Shown here in pieces: positions 1 to 8,251 of a stretch of 64,000 nt of DNA. The DNA is from Anoxybacillus flavithermus (GTDB lineage Bacteria; Bacillota; Bacilli; Bacillales; Anoxybacillaceae): the NCBI RefSeq assembly GCF_002742685.1, contig NZ_PEDM01000005.1, positions 1 to 64,000 of the forward strand, written 5' to 3'. The stretch's first letter is position 1; every line of letters starts with the position of its first letter. The position numbers and the translations under genes were made by a program. Under the pieces are notes generated by a model, which saw nothing but the letters and a program-made list of their open reading frames with translations, had not been told where the DNA came from and did no database searches.

Positions 1-50
1 ACCGTTTCTCTCCTTTGGCGAGTGTTGGTCAAGGGCGAATCCGATCCCAT
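1..50 (-). CDS. 5' end of an unidentified gene, cut by the window edge
   Basis: An ATG at 50-48 on the minus strand is preceded by a good ribosome binding site (AAAGGGGAGG) and opens a frame that runs to the window edge without a stop. Only about 16 codons (MGSDSPLTNTRQRRE...) are visible, too few to name the product. It lies downstream of the phosphodiesterase gene in the same direction. Confidence 0.4.
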   Translation of the reverse strand, partial: MGSDSPLTNTRQRRET

Positions 51-123
51 CCTCCCCTTTAAATGCCTTAAAAAGGAATTTAAAAAAGGACTTTTCATAG
101 ATTTTTTGACACTACCTGTCCGA

Positions 124-654
124 TTATGAAAGAGGAAAGCGCATAAGTGGCTTATATTTCGGCGTTTCTTTTACATGTGTTTCATATAACACAACGTCAT
201 GTACAAAAAAGTAAGCGTCTTCTCCTTTCATTTTTCGCGGATACGTTTCAAGTGAAAATGGAGACGATCCGTTCCATTTTTTCGCCAACGTAATATGCGG
301 CGTGAACGGTCGTGAATCAAGCGAAAAACCTATCTGCCGGCAAACGTCATACACATCTTGACGAAGGGAAAATAAACGCGACTCTTCTTTTACCCCATAC
401 CATAAAATACGAGAGCCAAACGAATAAGCTTCGCTCAGTTGCAACGAAAATGCCTTATGTTTTCGAACTACTTTTGGCATACGCTCTGCAATTTGTTTTC
501 GCTCTTCTTCCGTCGCCCTTCCTAAAAATGCAAGTGTGATATGATAATCTTCTTCATGAACGAACAAACGAAATGGCGCTTTCCATTCGGACATAAAATC
601 ACGCAGCCGCTTTTTCACTTCGCTCGGCAAAGAAATTGCCAAAAAATAGTGCAT
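124..654 (-). CDS. thpR: RNA 2',3'-cyclic phosphodiesterase (ThpR/LigT family)
   Basis: The 176-aa protein carries the two HxTL motifs that define 2H phosphoesterases, HITL at about residues 38-41 and HITL at 119-123, at the spacing and length usual for bacterial ThpR (formerly 2'-5' RNA ligase). The family hydrolyses 2',3'-cyclic phosphates to 2'-phosphates and can ligate tRNA halves in vitro; its role in the cell is unclear. The start ATG has AAAAGGTGGG upstream. It follows the MFS gene by 33 nt and is probably co-transcribed with it. Confidence 0.9.
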   Translation of the reverse strand: MHYFLAISLPSEVKKRLRDFMSEWKAPFRLFVHEEDYHITLAFLGRATEEERKQIAERMPKVVRKHKAFSLQLSEAYSFGSRILWYGVKEESRLFSLRQDVYDVCRQIGFSLDSRPFTPHITLAKKWNGSSPFSLETYPRKMKGEDAYFFVHDVVLYETHVKETPKYKPLMRFPLS

Positions 655-687
655 ATATCATCCCACCTTTTAATTTTCTAAATTTTA

Positions 688-1839
688 TCAAATTTCAGTT
701 ACTTGTTGCAATGTCTTTTTTGACTGCCAAGCAAAAATGACCATCCCTCCAAATGTCAACAATCCAAAAAATAAATATACATGCTCAATCGTCCAACGTT
801 CTAAAATATACCCTCCTACAAATGTACAAAACCAACTGCCGAGCCCATTTCCAACTGTCGCATAGAGCGATACAGCCGTCGTACGCACGTGCGAAGGCGT
901 AATATCACGAACATATTGAAGGGCAGCCGGAATAAATAAACCAACGGACGCCCCTTGTACAATTGTTGTTGCATATACAATAGCTAGCGGTGGTTCAAAA
1001 AAGTAAAATGTCCACCGAGCACAAGACAAAGCTGTCGCAACTAATAACACGTTCATCATCCCAAACTTTCGGACAACGCCGTCAGCAAATTTCATAAACG
1101 GCGCCTCACTTCCAGCCGCTAATAAAAAGGCAAGTCCTACCCCTGCAAGTGTTCCACCTAAATCAGTAATCAAAATACCGAAATAAAAATTATTAGCATA
1201 AATGGGACCGAAAACGAGAAACGTCGTCAGCAAAAATAAAAGAAACCGGGGAATGCGGACCAACTCTTTCATTCCTTCTCGAATGTTCACTTTTGCACTT
1301 GACTGCTCTCTTGGCAACTTCCATGCAAGTACGCTCGAAATAATGAGCAAAGCAACGAAAATGTAAAAAATAAAGCGAAGCTGGAATAACTGAGCGATTT
1401 GACCAGCAACTGGAACAGCAGTCGCAAATCCAAGTGCTCCCCACAAACGAATCGATCCATATCGTTCATTCGCTTTTTGCACATAATGAAGTGTAATACT
1501 ATCGGACAGCGGAACAATACCACTTTGCATCACAGCAAGTAGTGCGGCAATTACAAGCAACCATACATAAGAATGAACGAGCGAATACATAAAGCCAAAA
1601 AAAGCTGTACCTAATAAAGATACGATTAACACTTGAACCGGTTTACGCGTATAATCGCTTATCATTCCCCAAATTGGCTGGATAAAAATCATAACGATCG
1701 GACTAATCGACATAATCATCCCGATTTCCGTTCCCGATAATCCGACTTCATCTTTTAAATACACAGATAATAATGGAAAAAGCGAGCCGAAACTAAAAAA
1801 CTGCAAAAAGTAAAATATGCGAAAAATACGTGTATACAC
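688..1839 (-). CDS. MFS transporter, 12-TM, MFS_1-like/nucleoside-symporter-like
   Basis: A 383-aa very hydrophobic protein with about 12 predicted membrane helices. The N-terminus (FFSFGSLFPLLSVYLKDEVG, then QPIWGMISDYTRK in the helix 2-3 loop) is typical of the MFS_1-like/PPP-type branch, which includes HcaT-like proteins. The substrate cannot be told from sequence. It precedes thpR in a likely two-gene operon and starts 86 nt after the end of the upstream pepV gene, from which a terminator hairpin separates it. Confidence 0.85.
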   Translation of the reverse strand: MYTRIFRIFYFLQFFSFGSLFPLLSVYLKDEVGLSGTEIGMIMSISPIVMIFIQPIWGMISDYTRKPVQVLIVSLLGTAFFGFMYSLVHSYVWLLVIAALLAVMQSGIVPLSDSITLHYVQKANERYGSIRLWGALGFATAVPVAGQIAQLFQLRFIFYIFVALLIISSVLAWKLPREQSSAKVNIREGMKELVRIPRFLLFLLTTFLVFGPIYANNFYFGILITDLGGTLAGVGLAFLLAAGSEAPFMKFADGVVRKFGMMNVLLVATALSCARWTFYFFEPPLAIVYATTIVQGASVGLFIPAALQYVRDITPSHVRTTAVSLYATVGNGLGSWFCTFVGGYILERWTIEHVYLFFGLLTFGGMVIFAWQSKKTLQQVTEI

Positions 1840-1869
1840 AAAAAATCCCCCATATCAATATAAAATGAC

Positions 1870-1901
1870 GAAAAGTACCGTCATGATCGACGGCACTTTT
1901 C
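1870..1901 (-). terminator. Rho-independent terminator of pepV
   Basis: The inverted repeat GAAAAGTaCCGTC...GACGGcACTTTTC lies between pepV and the MFS gene. It is close to symmetric and T-rich on the minus strand, so it most likely ends the pepV transcript. Confidence 0.65.
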
Positions 1902-1925
1902 ATTATAACATATTTTTGGAAATTG

Positions 1926-3329
1926 TCATTTTGCTAATTCATAAATTGCTTGGGCGTAAATGGCTGTTGCTTTAAGCAAATCATCAATAAACATGTACTC
2001 ATCTTTTTGGTGCGCAACATCTGGGCGATTCGGAAATAGCGGACCAAACGCTACCCCTGCTTGTAAAGAACGCGCATATGTCCCCCCACCAATCGCAAGC
2101 AGCGACGCACGTTCGCCCGTCTGTTCTTCATAAACACGTTGCAATGTTTGAACGAGCGGATGATCTTTTGCTACATAATGGGGTGAAGAGTTAGAAAAGT
2201 TTGTTAACACAAAATGATGACGGTTTGCCACTCGCTCGATTACCTCTTTCGTATGAGCGATGTCGTTCGTCACAGGGTAACGTAAATTAATGCCGATCTT
2301 CCCACCATGTTCACTTGTATATGAAAGAACACCAACGTTGATCGTTAAATCTCCTAGTTCCTCGTTTGCATGCGCAACCCCTAATTGCTTTCCGCGCGTA
2401 TCTTCATAAAAGTATTGAGAAACAAAACGAACAAATTCGCTTGCCTGTGGGTCAAGCGTTTCTTCTGCTAAAAATCTCGCGAGCCATAGCCCTGCATTCA
2501 CTCCGTTGTTTGGTTCCATACCATGAGCAGAAACACCGCGAACACATAACTTCATCGTTTCGCCATCTACATGTGCCTCACCTTCAAGTGTATGTACTTG
2601 TAAAAATGTAACAAAACGCTCTTTCATATCTTTTCGATTTTTCAACTCCAAAACAGCTTCTGCAAAATCTGGAACCATATTGTATCGACGACCAGCTTGA
2701 AACGATAAAAGAACACAATCATCCGCTTGTTTATTCATTGGCTGTTGAATGAGATCAAAGTCGGTAATCCCTTTTTCAGCATAAATAATCGGAAAGTCGG
2801 CATCTGGGGCAAATCCGAGCGTCGGCATTGGCTCGGTTTGAAAATATCGTTCGACGCATTGCCAATCGCTTTCTTCATCTGTTCCAATAATCATGCGCAC
2901 GCGTTTAGATAATGGTAATCCAAGCTCTTTTACAATTTTCATTGCATAAAAGGCAGCAATCGTCGGCCCTTTATCATCTAATGCACCACGTGCGTAAATT
3001 TTCCCATCGACGATCGTTGCCCCAAACGGATCAAACGTCCAACCGTCACCAGCGGGAACAACGTCAACATGACATAAAATACCAACCATCTCTTCTCCAT
3101 GACCCATTTCAATATGTCCAGCCAACCCATCAACGTTTTTCACAACAAATCCTTCTTCTTCCCCACGTTTCAACATGTAACAAAGTGCTTCATACACTTC
3201 TTTTCCTAGCGGGGCTTCTTCTGTTGCTGTTTGTTCATTGCGTACACTTGGAATGCGCAAAAATGTTTGTAAATCTTGCAAAAGTGCTTTTTCTCGCTTC
3301 TTCACTTCTTCCATCCAGTTCATACTCAT
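1926..3329 (-). CDS. pepV: Dipeptidase PepV (M20 family, Xaa-His dipeptidase type)
   Basis: A zinc aminodipeptidase of the M20A family that cleaves a broad range of dipeptides in the cytoplasm. Metal and catalytic motifs are all present: CHVDVVPAGDGW (His and Asp), GALDDKGP (bridging Asp) and GTDEES (catalytic Glu), and the length (about 467 aa) fits PepV. An earlier GTG (3341) is in frame, but the AAAGGTGA ribosome binding site is best spaced for the ATG at 3329. B. subtilis has the orthologue ytjP/pepV in the same neighbourhood. It stands alone, with its own terminator downstream. Confidence 0.93.
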   Translation of the reverse strand: MSMNWMEEVKKREKALLQDLQTFLRIPSVRNEQTATEEAPLGKEVYEALCYMLKRGEEEGFVVKNVDGLAGHIEMGHGEEMVGILCHVDVVPAGDGWTFDPFGATIVDGKIYARGALDDKGPTIAAFYAMKIVKELGLPLSKRVRMIIGTDEESDWQCVERYFQTEPMPTLGFAPDADFPIIYAEKGITDFDLIQQPMNKQADDCVLLSFQAGRRYNMVPDFAEAVLELKNRKDMKERFVTFLQVHTLEGEAHVDGETMKLCVRGVSAHGMEPNNGVNAGLWLARFLAEETLDPQASEFVRFVSQYFYEDTRGKQLGVAHANEELGDLTINVGVLSYTSEHGGKIGINLRYPVTNDIAHTKEVIERVANRHHFVLTNFSNSSPHYVAKDHPLVQTLQRVYEEQTGERASLLAIGGGTYARSLQAGVAFGPLFPNRPDVAHQKDEYMFIDDLLKATAIYAQAIYELAK

Positions 3330-3502
3330 CGTCACTTTCACCTTTCCTTAAGAAAAATATGGTATTAATTGTGTAAATATTGTGTAAAATTCGGCAAATT
3401 TATAGCATTTTTCTTATGCTTTCGTGTAAAATAAATAGTGAGACATCTAGTTTTTCATCTTTGTTGTACCATGCGAATGATGTGACGATAGGGAGTGATC
3501 AT

Positions 3503-3724
3503 TTGAAACCATCTACCGATCGCATGCTAACCCGTATTAAGTCCGTCTACATGTTCATTAATGAGAGAGGGACAGTGACAACGCAAGAGCTCGTGGACGA
3601 ATTCGGCATTACTCCACGAACGATTCAGCGGGATTTAAACGTGTTAGCATACAACGACTTAATTCACAGCCCTAGCAAAGGTAAATGGACAACAACTAAA
3701 AAAAGAGTGAAGATGTCGTCATAA
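3503..3724 (+). CDS. ytzE: Small DeoR-type HTH protein, YtzE family
   Basis: A 73-aa protein that is almost entirely a DeoR-type helix-turn-helix (TTQELVDEFGITPRTIQRDL, about residues 23-42) with no effector domain. A TTG start at 3503 behind GGGAGTGA is chosen over the ATG at 3380, since the upstream part has no ribosome binding site and no conserved look. It matches B. subtilis YtzE, which sits next to ytzG/rsuA and ytgP in the same order. Targets are unknown. Divergent from pepV, convergent with rsuA. Confidence 0.85.
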   Translation: MKPSTDRMLTRIKSVYMFINERGTVTTQELVDEFGITPRTIQRDLNVLAYNDLIHSPSKGKWTTTKKRVKMSS

Positions 3725-3740
3725 TGAAATGTATATAGAC

Positions 3741-3771
3741 GGAACCTGAGCGGTGCAGGTTCCTATTTTTT
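3741..3771. terminator. Bidirectional terminator between ytzE and rsuA
   Basis: GGAACCTG-agcggtg-CAGGTTCC followed by TATTTTTT on the plus strand. The stem is perfect (8 bp) and overlaps the very end of the convergent rsuA gene. Confidence 0.85.
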
Positions 3772-4485
3772 GTCTTCTCCTTTTAATAAAGCAATTTCTT
3801 CATCTGTCAATTCCCGATACTCTCCCGGTTCTAACGTTTCATCAAGCGGGATCGGCCCCATTTGTATGCGCTTTAAGTAAATGACACGTTTACCGACCGC
3901 TTGAAACATTCGTTTAATTTGATGAAACTTTCCTTCTGTAATTGTAATTCGTACGTCTGAACGCAAACCCGAACGGATGATCACAAGATCTGCCGGCTTT
4001 GTTTCGTATCCATCATCGAGCACAACACCGCGTTGAAATGCAGCAACATCTCCTTCTGTGACTTCACCGTCAATAATTGCTTCATATGTTTTCGGGACAT
4101 GCTTTTTTGGTGACAACAGTTGATGGGCAAGTTGTCCATCATTTGTTAACAACAATAGCCCTTCCGTATCTTTGTCAAGCCGTCCGACAGGAAATGGATC
4201 GAAAATCCGATCTTCCTCTTCTAACAAGTCAACAACCGTTTCTTCCACCGCATCTTCCGTTGCTGAAATGACCCCTTTTGGCTTATTCATCATTAAATAA
4301 ATAAATGGTTTATACTCCACCTCTTCTTCCCATACAGTAACAACTTGTGTTTTTGGATCGACATGTATTTTTGCATCTTTAACGATCGTTCCATCGACTT
4401 TAACAACGCCTGATTTCAATAATTTTTTCACTTCTTTTCTCGTTCCATATCCCATGTTTGCTAACAGTTTATCAATTCGCAGCAC
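3763..4485 (-). CDS. ytzG: 16S rRNA pseudouridine synthase, RsuA/YtzG family
   Basis: 240 aa with an N-terminal S4 RNA-binding domain (RIDKLLANMGYGTRKEVKKL) and the RsuA/RluB/E/F catalytic core with GRLDKDTEGLLLLTNDG, where Asp104 is the expected nucleophile. The family makes pseudouridine in rRNA, U516 of 16S rRNA for RsuA. The start is GTG at 4485 behind TTTGGAGGG. Context (ytzE, ytgP, ytfP) matches the B. subtilis ytzG locus. Confidence 0.92.
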   Translation of the reverse strand: MLRIDKLLANMGYGTRKEVKKLLKSGVVKVDGTIVKDAKIHVDPKTQVVTVWEEEVEYKPFIYLMMNKPKGVISATEDAVEETVVDLLEEEDRIFDPFPVGRLDKDTEGLLLLTNDGQLAHQLLSPKKHVPKTYEAIIDGEVTEGDVAAFQRGVVLDDGYETKPADLVIIRSGLRSDVRITITEGKFHQIKRMFQAVGKRVIYLKRIQMGPIPLDETLEPGEYRELTDEEIALLKGEDKK

Positions 4486-4591
4486 TAAAATCCCTCCAAA
4501 TGTTTTTCATTTTTAGGCGTTCGTCCATACACCAATACCAACTATCACATATACTGCCTACGTAACAATTAAAGCGAAAGGAGTTTTCCAA

Positions 4592-4852
4592 ATGGACGAA
4601 CGCCAACAGCAACAACAAATGCCGGGCATGCCTTATTACGGAGGCTCTCCGTTTACACCAGGATTCCCTAGTGGATTTCCGGGTACTCCAGGATTTCCGG
4701 GTACACCAAATTTCCCAAGTGGTTCCCTTGAACGCCGCGTTGATCGCCTTGAGCGCATAACAGAACGTCAACAACAACAAATTAACAATTTAAACCGACG
4801 TCTCCAACGCGTTGAGCGCCAGCTCGGATTCCCATTCAGCAGCGACTTCTAA
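4592..4852 (+). CDS. Small Pro-Gly-Phe-rich protein with C-terminal coiled coil, unknown function
   Basis: An 86-aa protein not recognised with certainty. Residues 1-10 are Gln-rich, residues 11-44 form a low-complexity segment with repeats of the type PGFP/GTPGFP, and residues 45-80 are a charged amphipathic helix with LERRVDRLERI and LNRRLQRVERQL heptads, so a coiled coil. The ribosome binding site is AAAGGAG and the gene has its own terminator. Such composition is common among spore surface proteins of Bacillaceae; that link is inference. It is divergent from rsuA. Confidence 0.75.
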   Translation: MDERQQQQQMPGMPYYGGSPFTPGFPSGFPGTPGFPGTPNFPSGSLERRVDRLERITERQQQQINNLNRRLQRVERQLGFPFSSDF

Positions 4853-4859
4853 TAGAAAG

Positions 4860-4893
4860 AAGAAGGCTATGACAAAGCCTTCTTTTCTTTTTT
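4860..4893. terminator. Terminator after the PGF-rich gene
   Basis: AAGAAGGCT-atgacaa-AGCCTTCTT followed by TTCTTTTTTT on the plus strand. It overlaps the 3' end of the convergent flippase gene and may serve both strands. Confidence 0.85.
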
Positions 4894-6495
4894 TCTTCTT
4901 AAAAATGAAAAACGGTTTCCAAATAACGCGTACAACAAGTTCGAGCGTTCACTTAAATAAAAATAAACGGCTGCCCCGATTCCACCACCAGCTGCAACAA
5001 TAATCACCGATTGGATCATGCTACCATTGTAATGAAAGAAACGATCCATAAGCTTTACAATTGGCCAAACGACTGCGCACATCATTGTCGTCAAAATCCC
5101 CATAAACAATACACGCTTGGCGACAAAATGATAACGATAATTTGTGTAACGTTGAATAACCCATAAGTTTAACGCAACCGATAAAGCATACCCGATCGTC
5201 GTCGCTAAAATAGCTCCCATCGTTTCAAACGAGACAATCAGTATATAGTTAAAAAATAATTTAAACAAAAGTCCGATCGTTAAACTAATTACAGTAAATT
5301 TTTGTTTATTAATTCCTTGCAAAATAGCTGCCGTCACAGAAAATAGGGCAAAGAAAATAGCCGTTGGAGCATATGCACGCAACACTTCTGTTCCTAGTGG
5401 ATCGTAGCTATAAAAAGCAGCATATACATATTCGGATAAAAGTGCCATACCGATGACCGCAGGTAACGTTATAAACATGACGACTTGAAACGTATCATTT
5501 AAATATTTTTTTAGTTGCTTGCTTTCTCCTTGCACATACGCCTTTGTAATCGTCGGGATAAGCGTTAAGCTAAACGACGTTGCTAACGTGACCGGAATAA
5601 TGACGAGTTTTTGCGCCCATACGTTAAAAATACCGTATGCGTCCTCAGAAATCGCACCGAGCCCGATACTTGCCATCGCTTTATTAAACGTAAATTGGTC
5701 AATCAATTGATATAATGGCATCGCTAAGCCAACAAAAGCAAAAGGCGCCGCATAAGCGATCAATTCTTTATACATATCTGTTAATGACATATGGATCGTG
5801 CCGCGATCTTGTTTTAATAATTCATCTAAAAACGATTTCCGCTTAAACCAATACATAAATAAAACAGCTAGTCCCCCTACTGCACCAATAAATGCCGCAA
5901 ACGTTGCCACTTGAATAGCCGTCACAAGCGAACCATCGAAAATGCGCAGGACGATATAACTACCCGCGAGCAAAAAGACGATGCGTACAAGTTGTTCCAC
6001 AACTTGCGAAAGCGCTGTTGGCCCCATTGACTCATGCCCTTGAAAGAACCCGCGAATTAAACTCATCATCGGCACAAGCAATAAAGCAAAACTGACTGCG
6101 CGAATGACAGAAGTGACATCAGCAATGGAATTGCCGTGACCATCATCATTCACGACAAATGGGGCTAATAGTGGCGCACTCATATATAAAATGAGCCAAG
6201 CGAGAAAACCAGTGATGGCCATTAACATAATCCCTGAACGAAACAATTTTCGCCCAACGGCATATTCCTCAAGCGCATTGTATTTCGACACAAACTTAGA
6301 TACGGCAAGTGGTACCCCCATTGTTGCAATACTAATAAACAACGTATATGGAACGTATCCATACGAATAAAGAGCTCCTCCTTGTTTACCAACAAGTTGA
6401 TAAAACGGGAAAACGTATATAAGTCCCAATATACGGGATAAAAATACGCCCCCTGTTAAAATAAATGTTCCTCGCAATAACTTCGACGATGACAT
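4867..6495 (-). CDS. ytgP: Lipid II flippase-like polysaccharide biosynthesis protein, MurJ/YtgP family (MOP superfamily)
   Basis: 542 aa with about 14 membrane helices. The N-terminus (LRGTFILTGGVFLSRILGLIYVFPF) is the signature start of Wzx/SpoVB/MurJ-type MOP exporters, and the length suits YtgP. B. subtilis YtgP (MurJ) moves lipid II across the membrane for peptidoglycan synthesis, in a role overlapping with Amj. The close relative SpoVB cannot be excluded from sequence alone, but the position between rsuA and ytfP identifies YtgP. Ribosome binding site AAGGAAGGG. Confidence 0.88.
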   Translation of the reverse strand: MSSSKLLRGTFILTGGVFLSRILGLIYVFPFYQLVGKQGGALYSYGYVPYTLFISIATMGVPLAVSKFVSKYNALEEYAVGRKLFRSGIMLMAITGFLAWLILYMSAPLLAPFVVNDDGHGNSIADVTSVIRAVSFALLLVPMMSLIRGFFQGHESMGPTALSQVVEQLVRIVFLLAGSYIVLRIFDGSLVTAIQVATFAAFIGAVGGLAVLFMYWFKRKSFLDELLKQDRGTIHMSLTDMYKELIAYAAPFAFVGLAMPLYQLIDQFTFNKAMASIGLGAISEDAYGIFNVWAQKLVIIPVTLATSFSLTLIPTITKAYVQGESKQLKKYLNDTFQVVMFITLPAVIGMALLSEYVYAAFYSYDPLGTEVLRAYAPTAIFFALFSVTAAILQGINKQKFTVISLTIGLLFKLFFNYILIVSFETMGAILATTIGYALSVALNLWVIQRYTNYRYHFVAKRVLFMGILTTMMCAVVWPIVKLMDRFFHYNGSMIQSVIIVAAGGGIGAAVYFYLSERSNLLYALFGNRFSFLRRKKEKKALS

Positions 6496-6595
6496 GTTAT
6501 CCCTTCCTTAACGGATTCATTGCTTCACTTATTTTAGCACACTTTTTTCTTTTACATAAAATCATTATAATCATAACAGAAAGGACGTGAAAGTG

Positions 6596-7861
6596 ATGAC
6601 ATATGATGTTATAGTCATCGGCGGAGGACCGTCAGGACTAATGGCAGCCATCGCTGCTGGGGAACGAAGTAAACGTGTACTCCTTCTTGATAAAGGGGAC
6701 AAGCTCGGTCGAAAATTAGCGATTTCAGGCGGTGGTCGTTGCAATGTAACGAACCGAAAACCTATCGATGAACTTATTCAACACATTCCAGGGAACGGTC
6801 GTTTTTTATATGGCGCATTTTCGATGTTCAATAATGAAGATATTATTCATTTTTTTGAACGCCTCGGTGTTCCGTTAAAAGAAGAAGACCACGGTCGTAT
6901 GTTCCCGGTGAGCGATAGTGCGCAATCTGTCGTACAAGCCCTTCTTCGCGAGTTAAAACGATTGCGCGTTGACATTCGCGTTCATACCCCAGTAAAAGAC
7001 ATTGAATATAAAGATGGAGCAGTGTATGGCGTAACGCTGCAAACAGGGGAGATGATCCGAACGAAAGCAGTCGTTGTTGCCGTTGGAGGAAAATCTGTAC
7101 CACATACCGGCTCGACAGGTGACGGTTATGCGTGGGCGAAAAAAGCGGGACATACAATTACAGAACTATTTCCAACGGAAGTTCCTATTCTTTCACATGA
7201 ACCATTCATTCAAAATCGGACGTTACAGGGACTATCATTGCGCGATGTGGCATTAAGCGTATTAAACGAAAAAGGAAAACCAATCGTCACACATCGAATG
7301 GATATGATTTTTACACATTTCGGTATTTCAGGACCAGCGGCATTACGATGTAGCCAATTTGTTGTGAAACAGTTAAAAAAACAGTCTTCTGTTACCATGG
7401 CGATTGATGCGTTACCAGATGAAAAAGAGGAGATGCTATTTCAGCAAATCATACGCACCATGAAAGAAGAGCCGAAAAAAACGATAAAAACTATTGTTAA
7501 AGCCACGATTTCTCTCCCAGAGCGGTATGTATTGTTTTTACTCGAGCAAGCAACAATTGATCCACATACGGTCGCAAGCACGTTAAGCCATGACAAAATG
7601 AGGACGTTTGTTTCCTTATTTAAAAAATTTTCTTTTTCGGTACATGGCACGTTGCCGCTTGAAAAAGCGTTCGTCACAGGCGGGGGAGTATCTGTCAAAG
7701 AAGTACATCCGAAAGAAATGGCATCTAAACTTATGAAAGGTTTATATTTTTGTGGAGAAATTTTAGATATTCACGGTTACACAGGCGGTTATAATATTAC
7801 TGCAGCGCTCGTGACCGGTCGGCTTGCAGGTATGCATGCTGCCATTTATGCAAACCAATAA
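6596..7861 (+). CDS. ytfP: FAD-dependent oxidoreductase, HI0933/YtfP family
   Basis: A flavoprotein of the BaiN/HI0933 family with an N-terminal dinucleotide-binding motif ([14 protein letters not shown]), the GGGRCNVTN signature after the first 45 residues, and the C-terminal [19 protein letters not shown] motif. The reaction is unknown in Bacillus. ATG at 6596 is preferred because AAAGGACG lies at proper distance; the GTG at 6587 is too close to it. Divergent from ytgP, as in B. subtilis. Confidence 0.9.
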   Translation: MTYDVIVIGGGPSGLMAAIAAGERSKRVLLLDKGDKLGRKLAISGGGRCNVTNRKPIDELIQHIPGNGRFLYGAFSMFNNEDIIHFFERLGVPLKEEDHGRMFPVSDSAQSVVQALLRELKRLRVDIRVHTPVKDIEYKDGAVYGVTLQTGEMIRTKAVVVAVGGKSVPHTGSTGDGYAWAKKAGHTITELFPTEVPILSHEPFIQNRTLQGLSLRDVALSVLNEKGKPIVTHRMDMIFTHFGISGPAALRCSQFVVKQLKKQSSVTMAIDALPDEKEEMLFQQIIRTMKEEPKKTIKTIVKATISLPERYVLFLLEQATIDPHTVASTLSHDKMRTFVSLFKKFSFSVHGTLPLEKAFVTGGGVSVKEVHPKEMASKLMKGLYFCGEILDIHGYTGGYNITAALVTGRLAGMHAAIYANQ

Positions 7862-7884
7862 GATCGTCGATCAAGCGATCTTAT
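7858..7884. terminator. Hairpin between ytfP and the rhodanese gene
   Basis: ATAAGATCG-tcgatcaag-CGATCTTAT, a perfect 9-bp stem that overlaps the ytfP stop codon between two convergent genes. The T-tract is weak. Confidence 0.6.
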
Positions 7885-7896
7885 TGGCTTCTTCCA

Positions 7897-8193
7897 TTAT
7901 ACAAGTTCTCCATCCCAGCCAAGCATGCCATCAATGACGTTACAAACATCATACCCATGCGCCTCTAAATAACGACACACATGCTCACTACGAACACCAG
8001 AACGACAAATAATGATATACGTTTCATTTTTGTCTAGCTCGTTCATTCTTTCTGGAATATCTCCCATTTTTATATGTATCGCTGATGGAATCATTCCGAA
8101 GGCGACTTCCTCATCTTCGCGTACATCAATGATATGGACACGCTCTCCCGTTTGCATTATTTGTTTTAATTGAGCGGCTGTCATTTCTTTCAT
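7897..8193 (-). CDS. ytwF: Rhodanese-like domain protein (YtwF type)
   Basis: A 98-aa single rhodanese domain with IIDVREDEEVAFGMIPSAIHI and the active-site loop CRSGVRS, so the sulfur-accepting Cys is present. Such proteins carry persulfide sulfur; the partner is not known. The frame extends upstream, but the ATG at 8193 has AAGGAAG at proper distance, and the upstream part overlaps the leuS terminator. It lies downstream of leuS on the same strand, as ytwF does in B. subtilis. Confidence 0.88.
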   Translation of the reverse strand: MKEMTAAQLKQIMQTGERVHIIDVREDEEVAFGMIPSAIHIKMGDIPERMNELDKNETYIIICRSGVRSEHVCRYLEAHGYDVCNVIDGMLGWDGELV

Positions 8194-8215
8194 CAATCTC
8201 TTCCTTTCTTTAGCG

Positions 8216-8246
8216 AAAGCCCCCCGCCACATGTGCGAGAGGCTTT
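8216..8246 (-). terminator. Terminator of leuS
   Basis: An imperfect hairpin (AAAGCC...GGCTTT with an inner CGcCAC/GTGcG stem) directly after the leuS stop codon. Confidence 0.55.
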
Positions 8247-8251
8247 GTACA

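Noticed and set aside
2912-3376. 154-codon plus-strand open frame within pepV
   Set aside because: Antisense shadow of a conserved enzyme gene.
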